Assembly: GCA_000497125.2 (NCBI GenBank)
Contig: CM035319.1
Coordinates: 674,001-738,000 of the forward strand
Direction: 5' to 3'
Length of the DNA stretch: 64,000 bases
DNA from: Spironucleus salmonicida
Taxonomy: Eukaryota; Fornicata; Diplomonadida; Hexamitidae
Below the pieces are notes generated by a model. The model was not told where the DNA came from, ran no database searches, and worked only from the letters and a program-made list of their open reading frames with translations. A program made the translations under genes and the position numbers. The number at the start of each line of letters is the position of its first letter. Positions within the stretch are counted from its first letter, which is position 1. This document shows positions 32,766 through 44,016 of this stretch, in pieces.

Positions 32766-33186
32766 GTGTATTCTATTTTTCTGATAGTTTCTATTATTAC
32801 TCGTTGTAGTTGTATATCTTCTTAAAATACAATGTATAGTAAAATACAATTTGTATTTGCTAAAATCATATATGTAATTTGCTATTAACCTTATTAGTTA
32901 TATAGAGTTAATAATTTTAGCATACTTTTGTAGTAATCTGTAATAAAACTAAATTGAGAAAAGAAGAAACCTAGTAACTAATTATACTAAATAATATGAC
33001 TAATAGATAAAAATTTATATTTCTAACAGATAAGTATGTTTTTATTAATTTTATATTTTATAATATTTTAAACGAAAATAGAATACTTAGTTATTTATAA
33101 TTAATTAACATAACTAGAGTAAAAACCAAAAATTAGAGTAATGATTAAACCATATTTTATTACAATTTTAAACAATAATATTTAAA
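32766..33186. other. AT-rich intergenic DNA, no gene seen
   Basis: Short frames only. Confidence 0.5.
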
Positions 33187-33561
33187 ATGAAGAGTATTAA
33201 ATATAACTACTAGTTCATAAGCAAGGAAGATACTATGTAGATTAAAACAATGATTTTGGCCTAAAAGTTGATAAAAGATACATCATGGGGCGAGGTTCTT
33301 CCAATTAAATAAAGCAATAAATTTGTAAAGCCAACAAGCTTTAGGACCCCTTCGCCAACAAATTAATTGTCTAGAGGTATCCGCCATACATTAAATCTAA
33401 GAACACCATAAATTAGCGATGAGTACCAAAAAATTGCCATCAAACCATTACTTTCCTGTAGAGCTAGCAAACCAAGCAAAATTACGGAATTAGATAATTC
33501 TTCGTATGATTTACCATCTTCTTTCATGCTAACTGCCATGATCCATACTATGATCGAGTGA
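33187..33561 (+). CDS. 124-residue basic hypothetical protein
   Basis: Start TTTAAAATG, stop TGA, seven TAR codons. Central Ser/Thr/Pro-rich basic part (FVKPTSFRTPSPTNQLSRGI, RHTLNLRTPQISDEY) looks disordered with possible SP/TP phosphorylation sites. No family recognised. Confidence 0.6.
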
Positions 33562-33660
33562 CTATTGAAATATACACAGAATAGTTCATTATTTTTTAAA
33601 ATCCCATTTTTAATAATTTATATATTATAATATTATATATTATAATATATTTTCCAAATT

Positions 33661-35898
33661 ATGAACGACGCCCTGCAAGCATTTCTGGATTCCTCAGACC
33701 CCAAATACCTTATTTTCACCCAAATACAGCCGATGCCTTTTCTTACACTTGTCTCGCAGCTCCCATTCCAAACGAATTAAATCCAAATCCTTAAAAATCA
33801 TCTACAGTAAAATCTCCCACCAGGGCTGATGCAGCAGCTCCTTCAATTTAACCAGCAGATTGGTCTCACAGCAGATAGCTACAAGGCGCGCCGCTTTGCG
33901 CTGATTTTCGACCCGCAGAAACAGCTTGTTTTTGAACGACTCGTGGACCGCACTCTAACCGTACGCCAAGCGGCACTGCAGTGCGCAGTGGCATAAAACT
34001 TCTTATAGGACGATATTTTGGCATAACGTTTCGTGGATGTCCTCGTGTAAACCTCGAAAACAGACGACCTGATCGGTGCAATGGACCTGAATCTGGTATC
34101 CCCGGTCATTATAAACTACCTCAAAACAGCTGGAAGCTGCCCAGCTGCTGCCGAAAAGCTGGCAGAAATCGACCAGATTTCGCCTTTCGAGAGCTTCCTG
34201 CAGGAGGGCGACGCATACTTAATCAAGTACTTTCAGAAGGTCATAAACGCCCCGAATGCGTCGCTTATCGATTTCCTGAACGCCTACGTTGAACGCGAGT
34301 TCGAATTACTCCCGTGTGCGATAAACTCGATTCGTCACTCCAAAAATCACCAAATTGTAAACTTTCTAGAGCGTAAAATCTCTGATTTGAACCTAAACCG
34401 CAATGTTTTAGCCGGAGCTTTAAATTAAATTAACACTGATGACTCGTTTGGCGGAATTTCGGTGGATATTTTCGCCGGAAATCAACTGGATTTAGGCGTC
34501 TTGTTTAAGAGTAATAAGGACAACTAAAGTCTGCAAAATACGCAACAGAATCTCGCGATATTCACTCTACTGATATAAGAAATTTAGCGAAATATTCACG
34601 GAAATCTGCAGCTCGCAAATGATATAATCGTTAACTATCTAAACCGCACAGACTCGTTCGCGCTCGGAAAGCACATTACCATGCTAGATTTCGTCTTTAA
34701 CTGCATGGCTCAGAGTTCGCAGCTCCACGACGAGAATCTTGAGGATGTTTCAGCGTTTGTCAAGCAAATTGACAGGTAAATTTCGCAATTTTACGTGTCC
34801 TGCAAAACGAGTTTTTCGACGGATTCTGACTTCTATTTTTAGATAGTTTCTATATCTACCGGAATTGTAAATTAAATTGCATTTTTCGCTCCTCATGAAG
34901 AGCTTTTGGGCGTTGTTTTGCACTGCCGAAACACGCTCGGCAAGCTCGCGACAATGATATTTGGGTAGTTATTCAGTTTAGAGATTCGTGCAGAAATCGG
35001 TTTTCTGAGGTCTGTGTATGTTTACACGATTTTGGGGGCCAACATTTCACTGCTGACGCCGTCGATCAAGGACTATCAGTTTGACGTAATTCGTAAGTGG
35101 GCAGAGCAGCTGGTTGGCCAGGTGAATATATACTCAGAGGACACTTTTTTGAAGTCTATCGTATATGGGGAGCAAGAGCCTGAGCAGAATGCGGCATTGA
35201 TAGCTTTCACAGTCGAGAATGTGGTCGATTTAGTTAATATTTTGTTACAGTTCGATAATAAATTTGACATGGATGCGTTGATGGTTTAAATTGCTCGATT
35301 GGTATATCATGTTATGAATTCTAATACATTAAGAGGGTGTGTTGATTGCTAGAGCCTGATATTCACCTATTTTTAACCAATTTTGGGACGGTTATTTGAG
35401 CTTGCAAGTTTTACATCTAATTTTCTTCATTTTGGCGTTTTATTAGGTATTATTGTGCTGAATGTACCATAGGGTGAACGTTTTGTAATATTTTTATTCG
35501 ATTAGCTGTTAACATAAGGTGCTGATTACTTAATAGTAACCGAAATATTGGTAGGAGTTCTAGCAGTTAACGAGTGCTATAAATTTGGCGAAGAAATAGG
35601 ATGTACTGAAATTGTTAATAAATGCTCCAAAATAAACGTTCTACCAGTTATTTTCCTTTGTTATCGTCAGAGTAAGCAAGTAGAGCGCAGTATCGAAAAA
35701 TTAATTACTCTCGGGATATCAGTATTGCCATAGGAATAACGATCCGCATGTTAAATCTAAATGCGTAAGTTAGAATGTGATATTGAGGTAGATGCCGGTA
35801 CTGAGGATGCAGGCTAAGGATTTAGAGCTGAATATATTAAGAAGCTTGGAAAATTATGTTCACGTCCGGCTGGACTTATCGACCGTATATATGAATGA
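33661..35898 (+). CDS. 745-residue alpha-helical (solenoid-like) protein
   Basis: ATG at 33661, stop TGA; 20 or more TAR codons join what a standard code would break into many pieces. The product is almost wholly helical with repeated hydrophobic/charged periodicity: SLIDFLNAYVEREFELLPCA, NHQIVNFLERKISDLNL, VVDLVNILLQFDNKFDMDAL, RLFELASFTSNFLHFGVLLG and VERSIEKLITLGIS. This resembles ARM/HEAT-type solenoids, but no repeat consensus can be fixed by eye. The 5' half is GC-richer than the 3' end. Function unknown. Confidence 0.7.
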
Positions 35899-36188
35899 AT
35901 GTTACAATTTAATTTTTATAAATAATAAATTTTTTCACTTTGTATGAAGGCCTACTATTGAAAAAATAACTATATTAAGCTTTTATTTTCTACTATTATA
36001 AGACATTATAACAATATAAAACTAAGAAATCCGCGATCCGGCCGCCGCGCAGGTTCGCTGAAGCGCGCCCCTTCCCATTCCCTCGGGCCCCTGCTCGGGA
36101 GCTGCTGGGCAACCGCCTCTCTGGGGCAGACAGCGCGAGCCACGGTACCTCCCGTCGATGCAGCATGCGGAGCACCGGGTACCGCGCC

Positions 36189-36374
36189 TCAGTCCCCCAG
36201 GAAGCTGGACTGGCGCCTCGGCCTGTCTCGCCGCGGCTCCGGCCTGGCCTCGGAGGGCGACGGCACGCGGTACGCCTGCTATCGTGTGCGCTGCGTGCCC
36301 AGGATCTGTGATATAGGCGGCTGCGGGGGCACCGGCTGGGACATGCCGCTCTGGCGCGCGCGGGACGGGCGCAT
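36189..36374 (-). CDS. 61-residue Arg/Pro-rich small protein (left IR3 copy)
   Basis: Start CCCTTCCGAAATG, stop TGA, one TAG codon. Highly basic and Pro-rich (PEPRRDRPRRQSSFLGD at the end). Starts 10 nt after the stop of the Cys-rich membrane gene. Function unknown. Confidence 0.45.
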
Positions 36375-36384
36375 TTCGGAAGGG

Positions 36385-37173
36385 TCAGTCGCGGCGGGCG
36401 CGGCGGAGGAGGGCGGCGATGGCGAAGGCGACCAGCAGCCAGAGGCCGGCGCTGATGCCGATGACGACCTGCACGGCGGTGGTGATGCCCGGCAGCACCC
36501 CGGTGGGGGCGCAGTACCAGGCCGTGATGTTGCGGAACATCTGCGGGCGCGTGGCGGTGTCCCCGGTGCCAAAGGCGAGCACCCCGTACTCTAGCGCGCC
36601 CCGGGCGGCCTCGCACCGCAGCCGGAAGGGCGGGGGCGCCGAGGTGGACACCGCGCAGCCCCCGTCGAGGCAGATCGCGGCGGGGCACCACTGGAAGGAG
36701 CGGCCCAAGCCGCAGTCCGCCACGCCCGAGGTGCGGACGGTGCAGTAGTCCAGCGCGCTCTGGGGGTCCAGCGGGCAGTAGGAGCCGCCCTGCACCGAGA
36801 AGAACGCCGCGGGAGCCCCCGCCGGGGTGCCGCCCAGGGCCCGGCAGGCGGCCAGGAAGAGCGCGTGCGGCACGCCGGGGCCCCAGACCTCCAGCGAGCC
36901 CGTTGCGCATAGCACCGGGTCCGGGGAGTAGAAGCCCCCGCACGTGTACGGGGCGGGGAGGCGCTGGCAGTTGCGGCACCAGGCCCGCGCGGTTAGCGTC
37001 TGGGCGGGGGAGGTCAGCTCGAGCATGGAGGCGACCAGGACGCCAGCGCGCCGCCGGCAGCTGTCCAGCAGGTCCTAGGCGCCCATGAAGTTGTTGGTGA
37101 GCGGCGTGCCGTCGGGGGCGCAGAGCAGCTGGATGGTGCGGGCGTGGAAGGCGCCGCAGGTGGTGCCGTACAT
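36385..37173 (-). CDS. Cys-rich type I-like membrane protein (left IR3 copy)
   Basis: 262 residues, start CCCCTCCACAATG, stop TGA, one TAG at codon 33. About 15 cysteines over residues 1-220 (TTCGAFH, CRNCQRL, YTCGGFY, CPLDPQ, CGLGRSFQWC, CAPTG), then one membrane segment (VQVVIGISAGLWLLVAFAIA) and a short Arg-rich tail. A Cys-rich outer part, one C-terminal anchor and a small basic tail is the layout of diplomonad surface proteins, but no CxxC repeat array is present and no clear signal peptide is seen. Function unknown; a surface role is inference. Confidence 0.65.
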
Positions 37174-37213
37174 TGTGGAGGGGCGGAGGGGACATGGCCC
37201 AAGCAGGAAAGCC

Positions 37214-37495
37214 TCACTCGACGAGCAGCACGCGCTCCACAAACCGCCCCGGCACCAGCAGCTCCTTGCGCTGCACCAGGTCGTACCCCGCGTGCGCCTC
37301 CGGGCTGGGAAGCGGCCTCTCAGCGTCGTCGCGGGGCACGAACTGCGTCACGTCGCGCAGCATGAAGCTCAGGTCGTACTCCAGGGCCGCGAGAGCCCCG
37401 CGCACGTGGAAGCCGTTGGTTAGCTGCAGCTGCACGACCGCGCCAAGGAAGCGCTCCCCGAACGCCTGCGCATCCGGCGTCTTCAACTCCGGCAT
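37214..37495 (-). CDS. LSm/Sm-like RNA-binding protein (left IR3 copy)
   Basis: 93 residues, start CCACTGAATG, stop TGA. Shows the Sm fold signature: Sm1 as VVQLQLTNGFHVRGALAALE with the conserved NG and the GxL turn, then YDLSFMLRDV, a longer variable loop, and Sm2 as LLVPGRFVERVLLVE. Length fits single-domain LSm proteins. These form heptameric rings in mRNA decay or splicing; which subunit this is cannot be told by eye. Confidence 0.75.
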   Translation of the reverse strand: MPELKTPDAQAFGERFLGAVVQLQLTNGFHVRGALAALEYDLSFMLRDVTQFVPRDDAERPLPSPEAHAGYDLVQRKELLVPGRFVERVLLVE

Positions 37496-37512
37496 TCAGT
37501 GGAAGGGAAGAA

Positions 37513-37881
37513 TCAGTCCAGCTCGGTGGCGTAGTGCACGCCGAAGTCCGTCCCCGCCATGGGCCCGGCCGCCAGCTGCTGGAGCCTGCGCCGGTTCGCG
37601 TTCCGTAGGCCTGCGTGGGCAGCCTCGCGGTCTGCCATCTCCCCCACCGAGGTCGCCGCGCCCCGCCGGGTCTGCCGGTGCTTCTCCGCCTCCAGCGCCC
37701 GCACCTCGTCCAGCAGCTCGTGCGCGCGCCCCCGCAGACGGCCCAGCAGCAGCTCGTCGGGGCACGCCTGGCGGAGGTAGCGCAGGACTGGGGCCTCTGG
37801 CACGCAGGTGTACTGGGAGGGTGTGTAGGCGGCAGCGGGCTGCTGGCGGGCGGCCTGCTCGTGCTTCCGGATGTACGCCAT
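37513..37881 (-). CDS. 122-residue helical hypothetical protein (left IR3 copy)
   Basis: Start CAGAAATG, stop TGA, no TAR codons. Ala/Arg/Leu-rich helices (LLDEVRALEAEKHRQTRRGA, LRNANRRRLQQLAAGP). First gene of a four-gene head-to-tail cluster (gaps 17, 40 and 10 nt). No family recognised. Confidence 0.55.
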   Translation of the reverse strand: MAYIRKHEQAARQQPAAAYTPSQYTCVPEAPVLRYLRQACPDELLLGRLRGRAHELLDEVRALEAEKHRQTRRGAATSVGEMADREAAHAGLRNANRRRLQQLAAGPMAGTDFGVHYATELD

Positions 37882-38014
37882 TTCTGGGCGGGCCAGTTCG
37901 GGATATATAAGTAGTAATTTCTGGAACAAGGATATAGATATATATGATTTCCCATAATAAAAACAAGTTAACTACACAGTAAGCATTAAAGACTATTAGT
38001 TTAATTATAGTAGG

Positions 38015-41000
38015 ATGAATAACTTATATATATTATCTCTCAATTATTTATCCACTCCATATTCCTAAATGCTATCCTAAATTAAAAATCTAAAAAACGT
38101 CATTATAGCACTAGGAACAGTTAAAATTCACGAATTATATTAACACATATCTCCAGATTGTAGGTAACATTAAAATTTGATTTAGAATTACTTGTTAAAA
38201 ATTCCGCATTTAATTATTAAATAGGACTAGCTAACATTACCAGACTAATACCGCATTAAATATCTATCTTTAAATCTTATATGTTCCAAATACCCTCAGT
38301 TAAGTAAGATTTATTTCATTATTTCTTCATCTCTTTTTCATGGCTTCGACTAATAATAATTGATGCGATTTACTAATCTCGATGCTAAATAAGTATCAAG
38401 ATTTGTTTTGATACTTGTTTAAGCAAATTTAGTCATATAAACTAAAGGAAAAATTTTATTTGCAACTTTTATTCTATAGCAGGAGTATCCTGAATATGTT
38501 TTACAAACCTTTTCTTAAATCAATACTGCAAATACATTATATGATTTGGTAGAATTTAATAAGATATTTTAAAATATAGTTACTAGTGTATCAGTATTAC
38601 TTGATTCATAGTTTAAAAACTAAAATTTAGAGAACACAATATAGCAGGTTTCAAATTTTTAAGCTTGTTGGAAACCTGAGATTTTCATAGAAACCTTAAT
38701 AAAGTATAATTTAATTGAAATAAAAATTGTTGGGAAACGAAAAATTTTTATTAAAAAATAAGCAGATACCAAATAGTTTATCAGCCCTAATTTTTCTATT
38801 TTTACACCTATTTTTGCACCAACGCGTGTAGTAAAACTACATTCTTTGGATATTTTGCAAGCTACGCATGGTTAAGGGCTTGTTTTATTAATAAAATAAT
38901 ATTTCACACATGAATCTACTAAAATGTCTACGCATTTAAAACCAATGTTGGAAGCTAATTACCATATGAAAATAAATGAAAGCGGTCTAATAACGTCTTT
39001 AAAAAGAGAGCAGCATGACAATTCAGAAATCTGTAAAGATGAAGCTATTGATTCAGATACGGTACCAAAAGGGGATCGAGCAGTTGTACTGAAAACAATT
39101 CTAGATAATGTTTAATTTATAGAAATTTTTTAACTTTTTCATATTTTGTAGCTTAAAATTTATGCATAAGGTGATTTTGTTAAAATAGACAATAAATATA
39201 GGATTAGGTTTCTATAGTAATGTTAAAAATAATATAATATTCAGAGTGTAACCATTAATGGTATATAATTTTTATTTTTAAAGGATAATGGAACTACTGA
39301 AGAGTCTATTGCAAATTGTTTAAATAAAGAGAATACATTTGAAAATTAATATTTTCTTAATTCTCAATAAGAACATCAGTTATATTTGTTAGATACTATT
39401 AAAAACCTATCAGAACTAATAATATTTAACAAAATTTTTAGAGACTCATGTTTTTATGTTGATAGCTTACTAGCTTATTTAACACCATAACAACTCATAA
39501 ATATAGATTATAATTTAGGAATTTGTGTATTATAAAATATTTGTGAGTTTACATAGAGATAAATGTTGAATACACCTGTAATTTTGCTTCCAATTGACTT
39601 ATAAGTTCTCATTCTGAAAAATTATTAGGATTACATTAAATTTAAATCATTTATTACAATAGAAATTAAAAAACTGTTATAATTAGGATTTTTAGAGTAA
39701 ATTCCTCTTAAAATTGGAATTAATGATTTTTATATTGCAAGAATTAATAATACTTCCTGTGAGAAAATAGCTATTAGAATTAGATCAGTATTTTAGTTCG
39801 AAGTAACAAAATTTATTGATAAAGAATATTGTAGTATCATTGAAGATTTAACTTTCATAAACAAAACAGAAGCGTAGTATTTTATAGAATATTCTTATTA
39901 AATTCAATCTTTTAAAATTCCTTTTATTTTTGCTAATTATTTTTACTAACTATTAACCATTCTTAATTAATAAGTTACTAAAACATTTCCTTTTCCAAGT
40001 TATATTAATTTAGAACTAGATAAAAATTTAATTATTGATACAGAGTATAATGAAATTATTTAAAATATACATAATATTTTATAAATCTAGAATTTCTGCC
40101 CCTAATAAGAAAAATTAAAGATTAAAAAATATTTACATAATGTTTCAGGTTCTATTATACATATTGAATAGCTTTAAATAGAAAATATAACCTAAAATTA
40201 AATACTAGTTACTATTATTAAACTGAAATAGTAAAACTCTATAAGGGCTAAGAAAGCTATTTATTTTCTAAATTAGAAGAGATTTTTACCATTTGACTTA
40301 GATAATTTAAGCCAATTTCATGTAGTAATTAATTAAGATCTTACTACTAAATCTCATCATAGACAGAAATCATCTGAAGAACTCTCAAAATTGCATTAAA
40401 AACGAGTTATTACACATGTATCGCATATTGATAATAAAGAATATCTTAGGTTTTCGAGCTTACAGCGTATTAATAAAAGTGTTATAAGTGCTCGCCTTCA
40501 TAAAATGCACTTTTAGCATTTTAAACCTCATAAGCTTAACATTTAATATACAGTGAAAAAGCAGCACCAAAATACGATTTCAACTAAGGTTTCACTTCCA
40601 TTTTCCATTAAAAAATCAATTTTTCAATTCGCTGAATCCACACTTTAGCTAAAAAAAGGTTCTTGGGGTGAATATTTGAACTTGCGGGATACAAGCAAAT
40701 CACCAGAAATCTATGAGCTTTATGTACAAATTATAAAAGACTAAACTGTGCCAAAAGACTGCATTTTGCAAGATTTTTTTTACGCCTCGGGACTGCTTAC
40801 AAAGGATTTTAAACTGCCCCGTGCGATCAGATACGCACCGTTCGTGAAAACCTTCAAATTCGATCATTCAGAGGCTTCTGGGGTCCAGCTTAGCATTCTT
40901 CAGGATCTGGCACTGGTCAGAAATGTGTTGATTTTCGATGATAAAACGGTGAAAACGAGCGAAATGCTAGCCCAAAACGACGCAGAATTCGTCGAAATTG

Positions 41001-41650
41001 AGGCCGAAATTGCGAATTCTGGAGCATTTCCGTTCCATTTTGACCTCAAAATTACAGCATTTGACCAGAAGGAAATTGACGATTTAGATACCAGCATAAT
41101 GAGCCTCTAGAACTCTCAACAAATTGCCGTTGCGAGCGTTTATGATGATATTTTGGAGTAGAGCCAATTTTCACTCAGGCGCTCAAGCTACAAAGGCGGG
41201 TATGAGGAGGGGAAAAATGCTGATATTGGAGCGGATTAGTAGGTTAAATGCGAGTTAGAAACTTAGAATTAGGTAGTTTTGTTACTGAATGAATAATAAT
41301 AAGAAAGTTTAATCTAAAAATTTACGTGCAACGAAATTGAGCTTGTGGGCAGCAAAAATGGGTTTTAGGAAGAGCTCCCAGAAGAATTTATTAGGGATAT
41401 TAGTATTTGTATACTCGATTTTATTTATGTAAATCCTGGAAATAATGTTATGAGCATGCTATGCAAATTTTTTATGGTTCTACCAGTCGTCATAATTCGC
41501 GTTATCAATGTTTTGAGCTATGACTTTTTGGTCGAAATTAGGGATTCTAGAGGTTATGTTGCCAGATGCCTTACTGGGAAGGTAGAGGAAGAATCATGGA
41601 CGCTTAGGACTAGTTATGAGAATTATAGGCGTTTTGTCTAGTAGGAGTGA
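38015..41650 (+). CDS. 1211-residue protein of unknown function filling the IR3 spacer
   Basis: One frame without TGA from ATG at 38015 to TGA at 41648; a second in-frame ATG with the stronger AAAATG context lies at 38924 (908 residues). The upstream 303 codons have sensible composition, so the longer form is preferred. About a tenth of codons in the 5' two thirds are TAR. Helical segments alternate with winged-helix-like strings such as LDILQATHGQGLVLLIKQYF and RQMLNTPVILLPIDLQVLIL. The last 300 residues are encoded by GC-richer DNA with acidic patches (NDAEFVEIEAEIANSG). No family recognised. Confidence 0.65.
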
Positions 41651-41786
41651 TTTAACGGTAAATATTTTATTAATTGGCGTTTTTAGTACTAAGTTTGTTG
41701 TTTATCCTATTGAACTAAGGTAATAAATTATACTTATTTTTTCCAGGAAATTACTACTTATATATCCCGAACTGGCCCGCCCAGAA

Positions 41787-42155
41787 ATGGCGTACATCCG
41801 GAAGCACGAGCAGGCCGCCCGCCAGCAGCCCGCTGCCGCCTACACACCCTCCCAGTACACCTGCGTGCCAGAGGCCCCAGTCCTGCGCTACCTCCGCCAG
41901 GCGTGCCCCGACGAGCTGTTGCTGGGCCGTCTGCGGGGGCGCGCGCACGAGCTGCTGGACGAGGTGCGGGCGCTGGAGGCGGAGAAGCACCGGCAGACCC
42001 GGCGGGGCGCGGCGACCTCGGTGGGGGAGATGGCAGACCGCGAGGCTGCCCACGCAGGCCTACGGAACGCGAACCGGCGCAGGCTCCAGCAGCTGGCGGC
42101 CGGGCCCATGGCGGGGACGGACTTCGGCGTGCACTACGCCACCGAGCTGGACTGA
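41787..42155 (+). CDS. 122-residue helical hypothetical protein (right IR3 copy)
   Basis: Second copy of 37513-37881; same product, one silent Leu codon change (CTG to TTG). Confidence 0.55.
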   Translation: MAYIRKHEQAARQQPAAAYTPSQYTCVPEAPVLRYLRQACPDELLLGRLRGRAHELLDEVRALEAEKHRQTRRGAATSVGEMADREAAHAGLRNANRRRLQQLAAGPMAGTDFGVHYATELD

Positions 42156-42172
42156 TTCTTCCCTTCCACTGA

Positions 42173-42454
42173 ATGCCGGAGTTGAAGACGCCGGATGCGC
42201 AGGCGTTCGGGGAGCGCTTCCTTGGCGCGGTCGTGCAGCTGCAGCTAACCAACGGCTTCCACGTGCGCGGGGCTCTCGCGGCCCTGGAGTACGACCTGAG
42301 CTTCATGCTGCGCGACGTGACGCAGTTCGTGCCCCGCGACGACGCTGAGAGGCCGCTTCCCAGCCCGGAGGCGCACGCGGGGTACGACCTGGTGCAGCGC
42401 AAGGAGCTGCTGGTGCCGGGGCGGTTTGTGGAGCGCGTGCTGCTCGTCGAGTGA
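42173..42454 (+). CDS. LSm/Sm-like RNA-binding protein (right IR3 copy)
   Basis: Second copy of 37214-37495, same product. Confidence 0.75.
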   Translation: MPELKTPDAQAFGERFLGAVVQLQLTNGFHVRGALAALEYDLSFMLRDVTQFVPRDDAERPLPSPEAHAGYDLVQRKELLVPGRFVERVLLVE

Positions 42455-42494
42455 GGCTTTCCTGCTTGGGCCATGTCCCCTCCGCCCCTCCACA

Positions 42495-43283
42495 ATGTAC
42501 GGCACCACCTGCGGCGCCTTCCACGCCCGCACCATCCAGCTGCTCTGCGCCCCCGACGGCACGCCGCTCACCAACAACTTCATGGGCGCCTAGGACCTGC
42601 TGGACAGCTGCCGGCGGCGCGCTGGCGTCCTGGTCGCCTCCATGCTCGAGCTGACCTCCCCCGCCCAGACGCTAACCGCGCGGGCCTGGTGCCGCAACTG
42701 CCAGCGCCTCCCCGCCCCGTACACGTGCGGGGGCTTCTACTCCCCGGACCCGGTGCTATGCGCAACGGGCTCGCTGGAGGTCTGGGGCCCCGGCGTGCCG
42801 CACGCGCTCTTCCTGGCCGCCTGCCGGGCCCTGGGCGGCACCCCGGCGGGGGCTCCCGCGGCGTTCTTCTCGGTGCAGGGCGGCGCCTACTGCCCGCTGG
42901 ACCCCCAGAGCGCGCTGGACTACTGCACCGTCCGCACCTCGGGCGTGGCGGACTGCGGCTTGGGCCGCTCCTTCCAGTGGTGCCCCGCCGCGATCTGCCT
43001 CGACGGGGGCTGCGCGGTGTCCACCTCGGCGCCCCCGCCCTTCCGGCTGCGGTGCGAGGCCGCCCGGGGCGCGCTAGAGTACGGGGTGCTCGCCTTTGGC
43101 ACCGGGGACACCGCCACGCGCCCGCAGATGTTCCGCAACATCACGGCCTGGTACTGCGCCCCCACCGGGGTGCTGCCGGGCATCACCACCGCCGTGCAGG
43201 TCGTCATCGGCATCAGCGCCGGCCTCTGGCTGCTGGTCGCCTTCGCCATCGCCGCCCTCCTCCGCCGCGCCCGCCGCGACTGA
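42495..43283 (+). CDS. Cys-rich type I-like membrane protein (right IR3 copy)
   Basis: Second copy of 36385-37173; one amino-acid change seen (Ala instead of Ser, in GGAYCPLD). Confidence 0.65.
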
Positions 43284-43293
43284 CCCTTCCGAA

Positions 43294-43479
43294 ATGCGCC
43301 CGTCCCGCGCGCGCCAGAGCGGCATGTCCCAGCCGGTGCCCCCGCAGCCGCCTATATCACAGATCCTGGGCACGCAGCGCACACGATAGCAGGCGTACCG
43401 CGTGCCGTCGCCCTCCGAGGCCAGGCCGGAGCCGCGGCGAGACAGGCCGAGGCGCCAGTCCAGCTTCCTGGGGGACTGA
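43294..43479 (+). CDS. 61-residue Arg/Pro-rich small protein (right IR3 copy)
   Basis: Second copy of 36189-36374, same product. Confidence 0.45.
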
Positions 43480-43648
43480 GGCGCGGTACCCGGTGCTCCG
43501 CATGCTGCATCGACGGGAGGTACCGTGGCTCGCGCTGTCTGCCACAGAGAGGCGGTTGCCCAGCAGCTCCCGAGCAGGGGCCCGAAGGAATAGGAAGGGG
43601 CGCGCTTCAGCGAACCTGCGCGGCGGCCGGATCGCGGATTTCTTAGTT

Positions 43649-44016
43649 ATTAGGATGACTTTTTGTTTTTCTTGTACTTGATTACTCCAGCCTGATTAGA
43701 AGTATTTGCTAGATTTTGTATATACTTTTATTAGACTAGATGAAGTAAGTAAGGTTATTATATTCAAACTTATAATATATTACATTAACAACCTACATTT
43801 TACAAATAGACCTACTTAATGTTATAATTTATATTTTATTTTAAGGTTATGCGATTGGTATTAGTGAATGTTGAATATAATGTGAATACAAATATGAGGT
43901 TAATTATAATATGAATAATACAACAAAGAATTATTAGGATATACGTAAAATTAATTTTAAAAAATATTATATATTATGGTATTTTAGCTGAAGGTATATT
44001 CTTTCTTTTATTTAAA
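43649..44016. other. AT-rich intergenic DNA, no gene seen
   Basis: Only frames under 25 codons. Leads into the TTTAAAATG start of the MATE gene. Confidence 0.5.

Larger units (their letters stand above)
36020..37921. repeat. IR3 left arm (1.9 kb inverted repeat)
   Basis: Matches 41747-43648 inverted; x corresponds to 79668 minus x. Outer edge AACTAAGAAATCC, inner edge GTAGTAATTTC. A handful of substitutions were noted, including one Ser/Ala change, one silent Leu change and several near the outer edge. Confidence 0.95.
41747..43648. repeat. IR3 right arm (inverted copy of 36020-37921)
   Basis: Near-identical copy; differs from the left arm by a few point changes, mostly in the last 200 bp at the outer edge. 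Confidence 0.95.

Noticed and set aside
35996-37195. 399-codon minus-strand frame over IR3 left arm, and 402-codon plus frame at 42473-43681
   Set aside because: Shifted frame over the Cys-rich membrane gene, which has the better product and start context.
6292-43648. Inverted repeats as terminal repeats of transposons or virus-like elements
   Set aside because: No transposase, integrase, capsid or polymerase gene, no target-site duplication and no shared end sequence among the three pairs.
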